64,000 nucleotides of DNA from Limanda limanda (GCF_963576545.1 NC_083655.1:14432440-14496439); one strand, 5' to 3'; counted from the first letter of the stretch, positions 22,901 to 37,288 are shown. The notes: a model not told the origin generated them from the sequence alone. A program made the numbers and translations.

Positions 22901-25900
22901 AGGTCAGTTTGCTGTTTATCCACCCACGCCACTGCAGCTGAAGATACAGAAATGCTGCCATGGGAAGCATTAGCATGTATCTGGAGGAAAGGCATCTGTG
23001 CTGACAAAGAAGAAGAAAATGATAATCTTCTACATCGCTCAGGCAGACAAGCACGAGGATGCTGACATACATCAGACATGGGTTTTTTGCTGTCAATAAT
23101 ATCTTTTCCTCCCTTGCTGCTTTGCTCTGCACTGCTGAGCTGGCTGTCTGAGCAGGAAGCAGGAAGCTCTCTGATCAGTTTCACCACTCCTGCTGATCAA
23201 TAAATACTCCACTGAACATCTCTTAGCTAATACTCTGAACATAATTCTTACTATTTTCTTCAGATTTGATAGGATTTGCTGCAGAATATCAGGATAGATA
23301 TTTGTGATCCAACAAAACTGTGGTGGTAGCATTGTACAATGGTAGCTGTATCTCTCTGGTGTGTTTGTGTGTATCGGGGCTTAAGGGGCAACATTTTGAA
23401 TCAATAAACAGGACACTGCTCTGTTTTTAAACGAGGTCTCCATCAATAAATTGTTCTGTGCAGTGATTTGTTTGAAATTTAATTTGAGATCAGCTAAACA
23501 CAAACATTTTTACATTTTCTTAATAGAGTGTAACAGTGCCTTGCCACTTTGAGAGCGGCTCTGATTCCGGAAGTACATTTTCCATTAATTTCTTCATTGA
23601 TGTTCAGAAAACCTTTAAAAAATTATTATTTTAAACCTGGACGCAGGCTGACCAGCTACGAGAGGAGTCGTGACCATAAAACATTTGATTTGGATAAAGA
23701 ATGGCAAAGGTACAAGACAATGTACGGAATTATTGGGACAAATGAACCATACATTTCATACACTTAAAATACCACAGATTTTATTCATGTCTAGTCGTCA
23801 TCTCTCCTGTTGCTCTCAAGTGGCAGCGAGGCAGCACTCCTTTCAGATGACCTGGACTGAGAAATGTGAAAGGAGGAAGTGGCTGCTGATTGGTGCTCAG
23901 GCTCAAAACCTGTCTGAGGGGTTTCCAAGACTGGTTTGTGTTCATTTTCCCTCCTGTTGTCCAAAGCATTCCACCCACATTAGCACTGAGGGATGTTGTG
24001 CTGCCACTCATCTGGAGCACTGCTGTGACTCAGTGCCTCAGCGACCTGACGCCTGATATCATGTGGCAGGATTTTATGTTTCTGTGCACGGGCTCCGGCC
24101 ATACAAGGCCTTTTTAAAAAAAAATATATCAGCGGCCCTCTGCTCTCCCTCTCTCTTTCCCTTCACATCATTAAAATCATTTTGCTTTCAGCAGGCCGCA
24201 GACAGCGACATTAGCAGAGCTCAGCTGTTCGTGCTAAATCAGTGGGTCGACTTAATGTGATTAAAACTCACATCTGAGAGCAGATCTGTGTTTTTTCTGT
24301 TTAACAGATGTGCTGACTTTCCCTGTGTGTGCATTGCTTTAGGATACATGTGACCAGACTGTATCTAATGCTGCTGTTACTACCATTACTGCTTCTGTGG
24401 CTGCTTGTACTACTAATAATAACAGTAATACACTACTGTACTCTGACTATTATAACCACACACTCCGTTACATCACTTGCTCACATCTTCCTGTATCATG
24501 AGTCTAAAGAAGGTTTAAAACCGTGTCTTTCTCTCAGCCTGGGATCTAATCTGATCTAATCCAGGCCTGTTGACTCCATGACTGTTGATTATTATTTACC
24601 AGTGATCCGAAATAACCCACATGGAAAAGCCCTATACAGAAACATTAATTTGTTCCAGTTTCATCAGCAGCGTTTGTTTGTTTTGTTTGTTAGCAGGATT
24701 ATGTAAACACGGCTGAATGGATTATCACAAAACCTGGTGGTTTGGGTAAATTTGGTGGTTTTGCTTAATCAAATCTAACCACTTTCTGTACCGTATCAAA
24801 ATGTTGTGATATTCAACAGGTTCATCGATTTATCTTTAAAAAAACTCAAAGGGTGATTTAAAAAATCTAATTATTCTCCTGCTGCTCCTGATTCTACCTG
24901 ATGTTTACATGACCACTCCCCCCTTTTCTTGTCTGTTTGTGCTCTACAGTGGGATCTGGTGTGTGGTCAGTACTGGCTGGTCCCTGTGGAGGAGGTGTGT
25001 TTCATCCTGGGCGTCCTCACAGGCTGTCTGGGTCTGGGCTTTGCTGCAGACAGGTAATACATTTTTAACACCCACATGTAGACAGTAAAATTTGACATTT
25101 AGTCGTTAGTGTTCACAGACAGGTTAACAAGAGGAAGATCGTCTTTGCCTGCAGAGGAAGACAACTTATTATCTTTTGATGTTGGCTAGGAGACTTGGGA
25201 CAGTTCCCCTGTTGTACCAATGTACAGGTGCAAACTTTCCCCATGAGGATGAGCAGCTCAGATAATAGGATGTTTGCCCAGCTACCACTTTAGTAGTGAC
25301 TCAGCAGTATTTTCATGTTCAACAAATCAGGTAATCCTTTGTAATACCTTTTTAACACCAAAATTGGCAGGTATACCGAGATTTTGAAACGTGGGTAAAC
25401 CTGCTAAAAAAAGCAACTGAATATAGCTGTCTCGCCAAATTTGCGCATTCACCCGGTTTTCATCGCTGCCATTTAAAACCCGTGTCTACTGCAGAGTTAT
25501 TTGATCTGGGAGTGAAAGCTTATTGTATCAATTCCCATTGCAGACAAAAGCCAGATGTTAGTAGGTGTTGGTGGGTTTGTTGACCAATGGGCTACACATC
25601 CCTAAGGATGAGCCTGGAAGTTAAAAGAACAGTTCGACATTTCAGATTCTGCAGGTCCTCCTGTCAGATTTGTTCTTGAACTCAAAATTGAATATAATTG
25701 TGTGATTCAGCATTAATAATTTTTTTCAATTTAATTCATTTATTTTATTTTATTGAGCCATTCAATTTCTTTTTACTCTTGATTAATGTTAATGTTCAAA
25801 TGAAATTGCTGTAGATTTACTGTGACTGCCAGTGGTTCCACTGTGAGTCAGCAGCCGCTGGCCCCCAGTCGACAGGAAGACAGATTTAGTAACATGCGCC

Positions 25901-28900
25901 CCTAAGGGCATCTCACTGGGGTTTCCATCACAGACAGTTTGCTACATACACACTGTGGAATATATTACCAACCAATTGACTGCACATAAGCAATGAATGA
26001 TATAGAAGTAAATAATAAAAAAACATTTCTAAGCGTCATTATGCTGGATTTTAATACGTCATGCTCGGGAGTCGCCCTTGGATCACCCCAAGTATTTTAG
26101 ATAACTGATATAATGGATCTTGTTTGTGTGTGTGCTGATTGAAAGCCACACAGGGGAAGCTGTATTTCTGGGGGCATTGTGAGAGAGATGGTGCCAGCTT
26201 AATCAGCTAACAGCCTTCATTAATTTGCTGACCAACTGAGCAGAGCATCTGTTTGTTAAGACTGGTGCATTAACGCTGCCTCCTGGGATGCACAGAGAAT
26301 AAAAGGGAACTGTGTTAATCTGCAGCTTGGAAACAAAACTGCTATACCTACACGAAGCTGGAAACTGGCAAATCATCACTCAGTTATATCCGTCAGGAAG
26401 TTGCCGTATTTGTTGTGAGGTTTTCTTGTCACACTGTGTTGTTGTATAATAACACAAGTGCGTGTGAGTGATAAGGTCTTTCAGTGTGCATGTTTGTGTC
26501 TCTGCAGGCTGGGCAGGTCCAAGACTCTGCTGACCTCCCTGACCCTGTCGGTGGTGTTCGGGGTGCTGGTGTGCGTCTCTCCGTACCCCTCCATCTTCAT
26601 CTTTATGCGTTTCTGTCTGGCGGCTGCTAGCGCGGGAGTCTACCTCACGCTGTACATCACCCGTGAGTATTTTGAAGGAGGTACCTCTGATACACACCTG
26701 GTGCAGGAACTATCTTGACTTTCAACTATGAAATCGCAGAAGGACTGAAATCAATACATGTGGATATAACCATTTACTTACATGTTGTAGATTTGAGCTT
26801 TAACAACAAGACAAAGTGATTAATTCCAAGTAGAGGACAGTTTTAACCCTCGGAAAATGTACTGCTGGCCAATCTTAAGCGGCTGCAGTATATAGTTGTT
26901 TGCATGATCCTATTTAAATCTATGTATCTAGAGATATTTAGAATCTGAAGTATGTTTGAATGTTTATTGAGCAAAAAGTAATAAACATATTTATTATTGT
27001 ATTAAAAAAAATGTAAACATTTCAAGACTTTTTTAATTTATTATGATTTATTGACTTAAATAACCTTTAACATAGCTTGTACAGAGTTTAGTTGTATGAA
27101 TGTTTGAAGATGACACAATGACATCACAGTTAGTGAAAGTACCAGCACTAGTAGACCATTGTTTGGAATATAAATAAGTCAATCTGTGTTCACTCAAAGG
27201 TCGTTTGTGATTCGCTTACTCCTGTAATCATTATGGATTCATAAGGGTTAGAATTGTTTTGCAGCACAAAAACACATTTCATTATACTTCTGTAGTATAA
27301 CTATAAGGTATGTGTATTTTCGGTCCATCCACATGCTCTTTGCCTGTGCACAATGGCAGATATAGTATGCTTCAGTTTGCTTTCAGAGCCCCCACCACCC
27401 CTCTAATATAAGGTGTTTGTCTGTCAGGTCTGGAGCTGTGTGAGCCCTCTCTGAGGCTGGTGGTGACGATGCTGGCCGGACTGATGACTGTAGCTGGAGA
27501 GCTGCTGCTGCTGGCCGTGGCACTGGGCTGCCAGTCCTGGAGAGGCCTGCTGGGAGCTGGGGCCGCACCGCTGACACTGTTCCTCTGCTACGGGTACGAG
27601 TTTGAAGTCTTTGACCTGAATCAGAAGCATTTTCTTTTGACTGATGTGTTGGAAGCTTCGCTGGATTGTATTAATCCAGGTCCCCTCATCACCCTGAGCC
27701 CTTCAGCTCATGTCGGAACGCATCAGGGCCAGTTTGTTTGAGGTCTCATCTCCCTGTAAGGCCTCTGTTTCAAGATATGCTTCCATTTCAGTTTAATAAT
27801 CAAATTAACAGAGATTATAGAAAGATTACTGGCAATGAATTTCAGGTATTAAAAGGATGGAAGAAAGCTGGATTAAGAACTAAAGACCCACGCTGGTTAT
27901 TTTCCATGTCGAAGCAGCAAATCTGGGTCACAGCACAACATGTGTATATGCTGTTGATGCTGGGTAAAGGTCAGCATAGATCGAAAAGTATGTGAGGCTT
28001 TTATTTTGTCTGTGCTCTCCTGCAGCATTCCTGGAGTGTTTCCAGAGTCCCCTCGCTGGCTCCTTCTGTCAGAGCGATCTGCAGACATGAACTCGTTCAG
28101 CGACAGGAGAAACTCCAACAGAGACGCGAGGGATGACGAGAGCTTCACAGGTATGTTCGTGTGCAGCGACGGGTTTACCTCCTCATTCTGCTTCGTAAAA
28201 TGAGAGCGATTGTCAGTGCCGGCCTGAATACACGTTCAATTAATCTAGGGTGCATTATTTATATGTTCGGGTATCTATCACACACCACATCACAACCAAG
28301 AGCCCCTAATGATGATCAGTTCTAACCCATTATTTATTTAAGGCTCAATAACATTGGACTTTTGATGGAGCACAATGACCAACCAGCCGCTACATAGCCA
28401 TCTGAGCTGGATGTTCACTCGACAGTTTACATATAAATGTTGTGAGTCGACGTAACTGAACAGTAGCTAAAAGCGTCAAACAAATCTTCCACTGTGTTAT
28501 TCCCTTGACACTACTTCACATTACTCTGCGATGTTACTCACATTTGTGATCAGACTGCTGGAAGGCTCCAGTAACCTGGGATTTGGGAGCGGAAGTATTT
28601 TGCTGTCAATACAATCACAGACTCTAAGCAGACAGATATGCATTGTGGTTAACCCAGGGTTTCTGCTAAATGCAGCTCAACACTTAAAAATGATTACCAC
28701 CGCTGCTCCAGGGTTAGGGCAGAAGCAGAGGCTGTGTTGCACTGTACTGAGTATCCTGCAGGAGTGTCCTTCCTCTCCACTTTCCCACTGAACTACGCTC
28801 ACTCTACACAATAAACCCCTACACTCAAAGTTATTAGGACCCGTACAGTACTTTAAGTTCACTTTCTGTTTGTTTAATCTACACTAGAATACATAAACCA

Positions 28901-31325
28901 CCAAACTATAAACTACCAAACAAAATAAAAGTCACAGAGCTCACTTGCCACAAACAACATGAGACCTGCACTGCCAGGACGTAACAACTTAAGTGGACGG
29001 GAACGATCCAGATTCCAACCCTAACCCCCTTCAAACCAAGAACCTACTTGATAGTAATAACCACTGCACCACTTCATAAAGGAATGTGCATATAAACAAA
29101 TAAATTAAATGTAATTAGACATTTTTTTCTATGATTCAGGTTCAGTCGTAGGAGTTGCAGTTGTTGACCAATGCCCAATGAACACTTAAAATGTAATTTC
29201 CATTTGGTTACTATAGATAGTTTGTTATAAAAGCGAATATGGGTTCTTCCTCTACTATGTTCAAATGAAGTGACCTGTTCATGTGCTGTGTGTGAATCGA
29301 TTGAGCTGGTGTGCTCCTGACATTGACTGTGAGCTATTGATTCCAAGAGAAAGCGGCTCACGTCATTATTCTCTGTGTTATTGGACTGTTAATAAAAAGA
29401 GAAATGCTGTAGTTGTCCTGTTTGTGTTCTGCAGAGCTGGATTCAGAGCCATCCTCCTCCTCACGCCCCCACCTGTCCTTCCCCGAGCTCTTCCACAGCA
29501 GGAACATCTGGAAGAACATGTGTGTGCTCGGCTTCACCTCGTAAGTCCTCCTGCACCGTTGTCATTTTTTTTTTTACGCCTCTGGAAAATCATGGCTGCT
29601 CACTGCGTGTCCTTCCTCCCTCAGGTTCATCTCTCATGGCATTAGTCACTGCTACAGCTCGTTCCGAGGTGACGTCAGAGGCACCGCCCCCAGTTTCTAT
29701 TGGATGTACCTGTTGCCTGTGTGCGCAGGCGGCGGCGCCTGGCTCCTGCTCTGGGCAACCGTGAACAGGTGCGGTCGCCGCGGCATCCTGCTCCTCTCCA
29801 TGACGATGACAGGGCTGGCCTCTCTGATCCTCCTCGGACTCATGGAGTGTAAGTGGGCTTTGGTTGGCAACAGGACGTTGTTTTCTTCAAGGACATCTTG
29901 AGTTAAATGAAGAGAGCTTAATAGTCTGAACCGACAAGGTGGACCCCTCCTCTAATGAACCCCCCTCTGCTTTTACCTTCATTCCAGTTAGGACAGAGGG
30001 AACCAAGACACATCCTTGTTCCCTTAGTGAGAACTGGAAAGAATGTACCCGTGGTCTTAACATTACTCTTTGTGCGTGATGTTGACCTTGTGTTTCACGA
30101 TTAAAATCACACCTGTCGTCTTTAGTCAAGGTGCCTTCTATCTCTCTATGGAGAAACACGCTGTCTCCCCCATGTGGCCATTATTGAGCATGACATTGAG
30201 TTTATATAGGACACTGCAGTGGCAGCAAAGTCAAAGCTGGGTCAGTTCTTTTTTTAATCACTTATTGTGGGCTGAGGGGGGTGCAGGAGGTTTTAGGTGA
30301 GTTACTCTTCTACTGAACGTCAGTGAAGGAGGTTTGAGAAAAGCTGAGGGAGGTTGATTCAGTTCAAGTCAACAGGCATCAGGATGTATTATCTGAAACT
30401 GAAACGTAGAAATGCTGGACTTGATCAAGGTAATGCATCATCACTAATGGGTTCCCCCCCCCCCCGCTCCCTTCTTCCTCTTTTCTTTCAGACCTCAGTG
30501 AGACTGCCATCACCATTTTCTCAGTGCTGGGTCTGTTCTCCTCTCAGGCCACCGCCTCACTCTGCATCCTCTTTACTGCAGAAATCATGCCCACCATTAT
30601 AAGGTAGGACAACACACACACACGCACACAAACAAACACAAACTCTGCACAAAAAAGTGGACTCGGATAGTTCTGCAGAAAAACCTCTTAAGGTGTAGAA
30701 GGCTTGTGGAGCCTGCTCAGGCTGCCTGCATGAAGAATACAGTCAATCATTTTCTGACATCTGGAAATGTCTCTCCATTAACCTGGATCTGTCTAATACG
30801 AATAATAAATCAGTGAGCTGTTGAGGTGCTGGTAGTTGGTCGATATTTTCCAACCTTAATGTTACACTAAGCTAACAACTCAATTTTCTCCTCTGCGACC
30901 TTTGGATCCTATTGTTCACATGAAGACAGCATCTTTGATATAACTGTTATTAAATCCAGAAAAACAGTGTGTTCACAGATTAACGATGCTAACACTTAAA
31001 ACTGAATCTGGATAAAGTGTGGTAAATCTGATTGGCGTGTCTGTGCAGGGGCACTGGCGTGGGCATCATACTCGCTCTGGGCTGCCTGGGCCGCCTCAGC
31101 TCTCCGCTCATGGACCTGAGGAACCACTACGGCTACTTCCTGCACCACGTAGTCTACTCGTCTCTGGCGCTGCTGGCCGTGCTGTCCATCCTGCTGCTGC
31201 CCGAGAGCAAGAGGAAGCCGCTGCCACAGACGCTTGGCGACGGGGAGCTGTACAGACGCCCCCCGCTGGGCAGGAGGAGGAGGGACCACGTGCCGCTGCT
31301 GGCGACGCCCAACCCAGAGACCTAA
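20000..31325 (+). CDS. slc22a17: Solute carrier family 22 member 17 (lipocalin-2 receptor / BOCT-type MFS protein)
   Basis: Nine coding exons with matching phases: 20000-20473 (exon opens at 19924), 24950-25053, 26508-26662, 27428-27593, 28026-28150, 29435-29540, 29625-29848, 30492-30603, 31049-31325. They give 580 aa against 538 in human. TM1 is about residues 62-80. An extracellular loop carries four sequons (N105, N121, N130, N146). The MFS loop signature ADRLGRSK is at 191-198, SPRWLLL precedes the central cytoplasmic loop, and the second signature reads NRCGRRG. The tail [13 protein letters not shown] is almost the human SLC22A17 tail, which separates it from SLC22A23. Family knowledge: plasma-membrane receptor for lipocalin-2/siderophore-iron, with no proven organic-ion transport. 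The Pro/Ser-rich residues 1-48 are a notable N-terminal region. Intron 1 has a long minisatellite. It is convergent with the large gene downstream. Confidence 0.95.
21200..21275. repeat. Intronic repeat, copy 1 of 2
   Basis: TTCCCATTGCAGACAAAAGC within a wider block, also found at 25505-25590. Both copies lie in introns of slc22a17 in the same orientation. They differ by several substitutions, so they are old copies of a dispersed element rather than a recent duplication. Confidence 0.6.
22499..22533. repeat. (AAT)n microsatellite
   Basis: Imperfect ATA/AAT trinucleotide run in intron 2 of slc22a17. Confidence 0.9.
25505..25590. repeat. Intronic repeat, copy 2 of 2
   Basis: Shares TTCCCATTGCAGACAAAAGC and flanking GGGAGTGAA...GTATC with 21200-21275. 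It lies in the slc22a17 intron between the second and third coding exons. Confidence 0.6.
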
Positions 31326-32105
31326 ACGACCCAGAGACAAGAGGCGTAGGCCGTGTAGTGTTGCAGCGTTGTTCCTGCAGAGGAGAAAAAGGATGGAGCG
31401 GTGCAGAGACTTAAGATGGATGGAGACAGAATGAGGTCGAAGCTTCCTGTCTTCCCGACACAGGCTGATGGTTCAGCTGCCAATATTCTACATCTTCATC
31501 GTTCTGTTTCCTGTCATTTAGACGTGTTTGAACGTGTTTGAATACACTCCCACACACACCATCCTTTCTACATCATGACAGACCCCACACAGCAAGCTGT
31601 TGGCTGCTTATTACTGACCATCCAAACACATCGAGGAACTGAAATTATTCTTTGTGTAAACCTGCGTAGACTGTTTTTTTCTTGTCATGTCTGCTGTGTA
31701 TGACGAGACAAAATCTGCTCAGAAGTGTACGAAAATAACACAAAGGTGGATTTTGTCTACTTCTTTTTAGCTGACACTCCAAACAGAGTAAGACTCTGTT
31801 CTCTGATGTCTGTGATAACACTTTAGGGGCTGTGGGTGATACATGCCGTGTAAATACTCTAGACTTAGTTTCTTTAACTTAAGCTTGAGTTTTGGAAACT
31901 GTATGCTATGCAGTGGAGAAGCAGTGCAGAGGAGTTTGTGAGCTCAAATGAGCTATTATCAATATTGAGATCAGAGGCAAATAAGCAGAACAAAAAGGCC
32001 TTTAATCAGAATATCATGTTCGAACCACCGAATCTGGCCTGGAGCCAGCGATATTTATAACTTATGTTGTTAATAAGCATAATTAATAAATTATCCAGAA
32101 GCTGG
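31326..32105 (+). other. slc22a17: Probable slc22a17 3' UTR
   Basis: Follows the TAA stop. The first AATAAA is at 32085-32090 and an ATTAAA at 32847-32852 is an alternative, so the true end may be near 32105 or 32870. The UTR contains no open frame of note. Confidence 0.4.
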
Positions 32106-33330
32106 AGGCTTTTGGTTCTAAGCTAAATACTGTTAAATTGGGTTGAGATGACGTGGCATGGAGGAAAAGTAACATTTTCTCCGGCCCAGTGACTGTCACA
32201 ACATTCCTGTCTGCATGTTTGGAGAAACTTGAAGGGCTTGTTTTCTTTCCTCTGTTTTACTTCAGTAATTCTCTAGATGGCCAGTCTCAGCTGTAAGAGA
32301 ATAGACGGGTACAAACAAACTACATTAGAAGTTTTAAAGTGTCTTGTGTGTAACCAGACATACATGTCTTTGTCAGGACATGGAGGTTGTTTGTTATTTG
32401 ATCTGAATGTTTTATCAATGCTGGAGAAAGGGCCCGATGACGACGCTCTGTGAGGTCCAAGTGGGAGCGGCTGAGGGCCCCCGCAGCTCCGAGTGAACCC
32501 ACCCCTCTACTCCTCCTCGGCCACAGAGCAAATATGGCTGATCTTTGTTTCGAGTGTGAAATCTTGACGGCGTCTTTGTGTCAAGTTGGAGGAGTGGCAT
32601 TAAGAGGACAAGGTGAGGGGGGGTTTGAGGAGCTATTGAAGGACACTGAACCTCTGCTGGCGCCCTCGTCTGTCAGCCTTTGGTAGTATTTCTTAATGTC
32701 CTGTATGTTGCACTCAACGAGTCCAAACACTTATCCACTGATTGTTGTTAACTTGGCTCGAGTAATATTATTATACCTGACAACACTGTTGATCTGTTCA
32801 ATGACGAGTGTGATGTTGTTAACTCTGTAGCCTGATTTCATGTCAAATTAAACTTGTTACACAAACGACACACAGACGTTTTTGAAGTGGTGTTATGGGA
32901 TGAGTCAGAAAAAGCTGCAAGTGCATACAAATCTAAAAATTTTACTTTGACACATTTTTCTGTGTAACTGGGTCATTTTAGATAAAAATAGAAGCTACTG
33001 GTAAAGGATGAGTTAAAATTTAGATGGATGTATTTTTAGGTTGAATCCCACAGATTGGAGAGACAGTCTTAAACACTAATGAAGCCTGTGTTGGTTTTAA
33101 ATACTCTGACTGTAACGTCAAGGTAGGAATATATTGTTAAGCTGCCTTGAGGATAGAAATGTGTTTAATATCTCAGGCATCTCAAACTACAATGTACAGT
33201 ATCACCAACTCAGCTGAAATAACAGTCACTACTTTAAACTAACTAAATTTCACACAGCATTCCAGATACAAGCAGGAGTTTCTGTGAGTATGAATGTTTC
33301 TGCTCTTCATTTGAGATATTAAGGATCTGA

Positions 33331-33575
33331 CAACAGGGCGGCATGGTGGTTAACACTGTGGCCTCACAGCAGGAGGGTTTCTGGTTTGAATCCCGGTTTG
33401 TCTTTCTCTGTGGAGTTTGCATGTTCTCTCCATGTCTACGTAGGTTTTCTCCATGCACTCCAGCTGCCTCCCCGTTCAAAGACATGTAGATTGGGATTAG
33501 GTTTGCTGGAGAGTCTGAATGAATGTGAGTGTGAATAGTTGTTTGTCTCTGTATGTGATGAACTGGCGACAAAAG
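33331..33575. repeat. SINE-like dispersed teleost repeat
   Basis: GGCGGCATGGTGGTTAACAC, then GGTTTGAATCCCGGTTTGTC (a B-box-like motif), GAGTTTGCATGTTCTC and GATGAACTGGCGAC follow one another in the order typical of a very common fish repeat. The GGTTTGAATCC part suggests tRNA-related ancestry, but the class is inferred. Fragments of the same type lie at about 1851-1976 and 59903-59966. Confidence 0.65.
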
Positions 33576-35708
33576 CAGAAACTACAGTAAACTGCACCTG
33601 CTCCCTTCAAATAGAGAGAGGTGGTTTTCAGCCTGGTCCTGGTGGTTCAACAGGAGGAGAGAAGTGGAGTGAGGTGGAGAGGGAAACGTGCTGACAAGAA
33701 CCAGTAGGTGGCGATGACTGACCAGCTGAGAATGAGGGCAGCCTGGATCCAGCTGCACCAGAAGAGTACGCTAACAATTATATTTCATTTTCATTAGATT
33801 AAATATGATAATCCTTTACTATTCCCATAATTGGGAAATTTGCTGTGTTGCAGGAAAAAGTAATAAATGAGAACATGCAAAATCTAAATATAGAAATACA
33901 ATAAAGATAATACATAAAAGTATTGCAATTATATGATTGAATCACAAGTTTATGGTTATATTATTGCTGACATGTGCACGCTGTGAATGCAACAGTTTGA
34001 TTTGACAGTTTTGTAATTTATAATTCCAAAGTTTTTTATTAGAAAAACTGATAAAATTATACAAAAATAACAAACGTGTTTGACACCTTACAGATCTGAG
34101 GGAAATGAATAAGACTAGACATTTTGCTCTTGACCAAAATTACATTATGGACTATAAATGAATATATTTCTATTTGCTCTGTGTATTTGTAAAGAATCAT
34201 GGCACTGATCAGATAAACACTCTCTAATCATGTGTTTCTATTCAACCTACAGATCCAAATATACCTGTCGTGCTCTCCACCAACTAAATCAAAGACCAAC
34301 GCTCAGTGTCAGCGAGTTATCTTTGTCCTCAAGGACGACAGGAAGGAGACAGCCACCAGCAGCAGAGACGGGCGCCGCTAACGTCTCGTTGTCACGGTGA
34401 AGAACGGAAACGGCAGCATCACATATTAAACTCAGTATGTAACTGCTTTGAGGTGAGACAGTTCTTTAACTTACAGTATTAAGACCCATCCAGTTCATCC
34501 AGGAGTATTTACACAGTGACAAGGTTTTGTTCTTCAGGCTCTGAGCTTCAGCACATTCAAGGTGAAATTAAATTAAAAAAAAGACTACACGAAAGAGCCA
34601 AGCCTCTTCTTGAATTGGAGCAGGTTGACATCAGTATAGATAAACTGAAGCCCTATAAGTCTAGAGCAGTCTAGCGGACAGCTGAGGTCAAAGCTCGACA
34701 TAGGGTGAGTCATAGGATTTGTGAGGTTGTCAAGATCCCATTGAGAATTCTTCCTAAGGGTTCACAATTAACAGCTTGTAACATTCCCCTCACCTAAGAC
34801 AGTAAGACATGTAAAACACGTTGAGAAAATGTGAGCCCTTCGTTAAACCTCAGAGTGCAGAGGTCACTCTAACTGGTCTGTGTGTGTCTGGGAGTGTGTG
34901 TGTGTGTGAGGATGTTTTGTGTTGGGGAAATGTTTAATATCGATGTGTGTTATGAAATTTCAATGTAGAATAGGTTGTAGAAAGCAAGAAAGGACTGTTT
35001 CCATTTATTCGTAGGTTCCTCTGTTAACACTTGATGGAAAGCATCTCTTTTTTAACATGGTCCCTTGGTGTGGACAGTTGGATGTCAAGTGTAAAGGAAA
35101 ACTATCAAGAGAGGTTAATATGGTGAGCAAAGTCAAAGGGGAACCACAGATGCATGAAGCGACAGGTGAATACCAAAAAATATCAGTTTCAAACCACGGG
35201 TCAAAATCACTGCTGTGATACTTAATCTTTGATTGACAAATTACAAACAGGCAGGTTTAGAACTGCACGAGTTTTAAGAATAATACAAGTTGTGTGTAAT
35301 TAAGTGTTATTCTTATCATTCAGAAAGTGTGGTGTAAAATCATCTTCACAACTCTTCACCTATCTGCACCTGTCACATTCCTCATGTCCACCTGCTCCAG
35401 TCTGTTCTTATGACTGTGGTAAAGAGGTGTGGCGCTGTGGAACCTGAGATATGAGATGGTAAACAGGTCGTTTACTTCCTCCAGTCACTGGGTCATGTGT
35501 TAACTGGGCGGAGGGACACTTTCCCTGAGGCACGTCTCACTGACAGCTCGGCTGAGTTTTACTACAGTGGAGCTGAGCTCAGCACCTTGTTATTTACATG
35601 GCAACTGTTTGTCAACTTTCGGAAGCCAGCTCGAAATATCTTACATGCCTTGCTTGTCTACACCCTTATCAAATAATACTGTAAAAGCGAAAACACAACA
35701 CCGTGGCT

Positions 35709-36032
35709 ATAATTCCAGCTGGTGTCACTGGCACAACTCCCTTTGGTCCGGACCACAGAATATATATCAAGACCAGACCTGCTGCTCTGGTCCAACACCG
35801 TGCATGTCTTCTAGAATTCACAGAACTGTTGGAGGATGCTGATGAAGAAGTGAATGACAGGAAGAGGCTGCAGTAAGCGGAGATCACCATTAAGTTGCTC
35901 ATAAAGCTCGGTATCCATGGAAAAGCCCTGCGCCAGACCATAAAAGAAACAGAAGACATGACGGACTGCAGAACGCTGCAGCTACCAGCTCTAGGTCAGG
36001 AGGAAGGATCCCAAGTGGGCCCCAAGATGTGA
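35709..36032 (+). pseudogene. Broken protein-like frame, possibly a transposon-protein relic
   Basis: One frame runs 55 codons from IIPAGVTGTTPFGPD to a TAA at 35874-35876, then stays open in the same frame for 51 more codons to a TGA at 36030-36032 (ITIKLLIKLGIHGKALRQT in the second part). Composition is protein-like on both sides of the stop. I see no start codon, splice sites or recognisable domain. A relic of a retroelement ORF is my guess; a chance open frame is the alternative. Confidence 0.3.
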
Positions 36033-37095
36033 GGGACACCCACCCAGGTCCGATCAGCCTGTGGTGGAGCTTCCTTAGCAGAGGCTGTCTTATAAAGGCT
36101 GAATCACCCGATGGCGATAAGGTACACAACTGATGACATGTCCCTAACGTCAACTGGTGGTGGATAACATCTGCTGGTGGTTAGCAATTCATTAAACTAA
36201 GACTTTCAGAAGTTAAAGTGATATTCACTATTATGTCCTTTGTTCTAAAATGACTGCAGCCAGCCACCGGGGGGATCAAGGGGATTTGGCTTCACTTTTT
36301 CAGAGCTGTCATGTCCTACATACAGTCTGATCGATGTGCTCTTCAGACTGTTGTCAGTAGAGGATGAGTGAAAACAGGCTGCTCACATGTAGCAGACAGG
36401 CATATTAGGTGAGCAGTTCTCCATATAACAGCTGATAATCTCCTGTATGTGTGAGTGTTAGTAACTCGACTCCTCGGGGTCAGGACCTGAGGTGAGGAGC
36501 CTCGAGTGTTGAAAGGCCCTTGTTTGCAAGAGGTCTTGGAGGAGCAGATTCTGTCTCCTCCTGCTGAATGTCTAAGAGCACTTATCACTTTGTAGACGGC
36601 CTTACACTTAGCAGAAATAGCTGCAATGATCCCGGTGGTGACTGCAGTCGCCTTCAATTTCCTCACTTCACTTAAGGAGGAGGAAATAGTGTTCAGCAAG
36701 TCAGGTGATACATCTTCAGTTGTTTGCAGAGGCGGACGTTCACGGAAGTAAACACACTCTTTACTCAGTACTTTTGTCAACAACAACTCAAGTACTGACT
36801 CAACCTCTTGACTCAAGTAAATTGATAAAGTACAAACGCACACATATATATATATAAAGAAAAGAAAAGTTACAAGACAAGGATAAGTATTAATACACTT
36901 TTTTTCTCTGTCTTTATATTATCTTTTTGATTTAATATTTTTCCCTCAAAATTATTATTTAATTTTTTTTATTTTGAGGAGATCTTAGTGATTGGATTAT
37001 TAATATAACAATAACATTTTATTATTATGGTTCCTGTCATTAGTATTATTATCATACCTGATTTCATTGAACCTCCAGTTTATGTTCTCTGCCAA

Positions 37096-37123
37096 TTAAT
37101 AATAATAATAATAATAATAATAA
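37096..37123. repeat. (AAT)n microsatellite
   Basis: Nine uninterrupted AAT/ATA trinucleotides, 45 bases upstream of a long AC tract. Confidence 0.95.
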
Positions 37124-37163
37124 ACTACTCAGCGGAAGTACCACTGTATTTCTGCTTTAAATG

Positions 37164-37288
<125 letters not shown>

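Noticed and set aside
36343..36843. 166-codon minus-strand frame
   Set aside because: Its start overlaps an AT/CA-rich stretch and a CAAGTACTTGAGT-type repeat; there is no splice support and the second half is of low protein quality.
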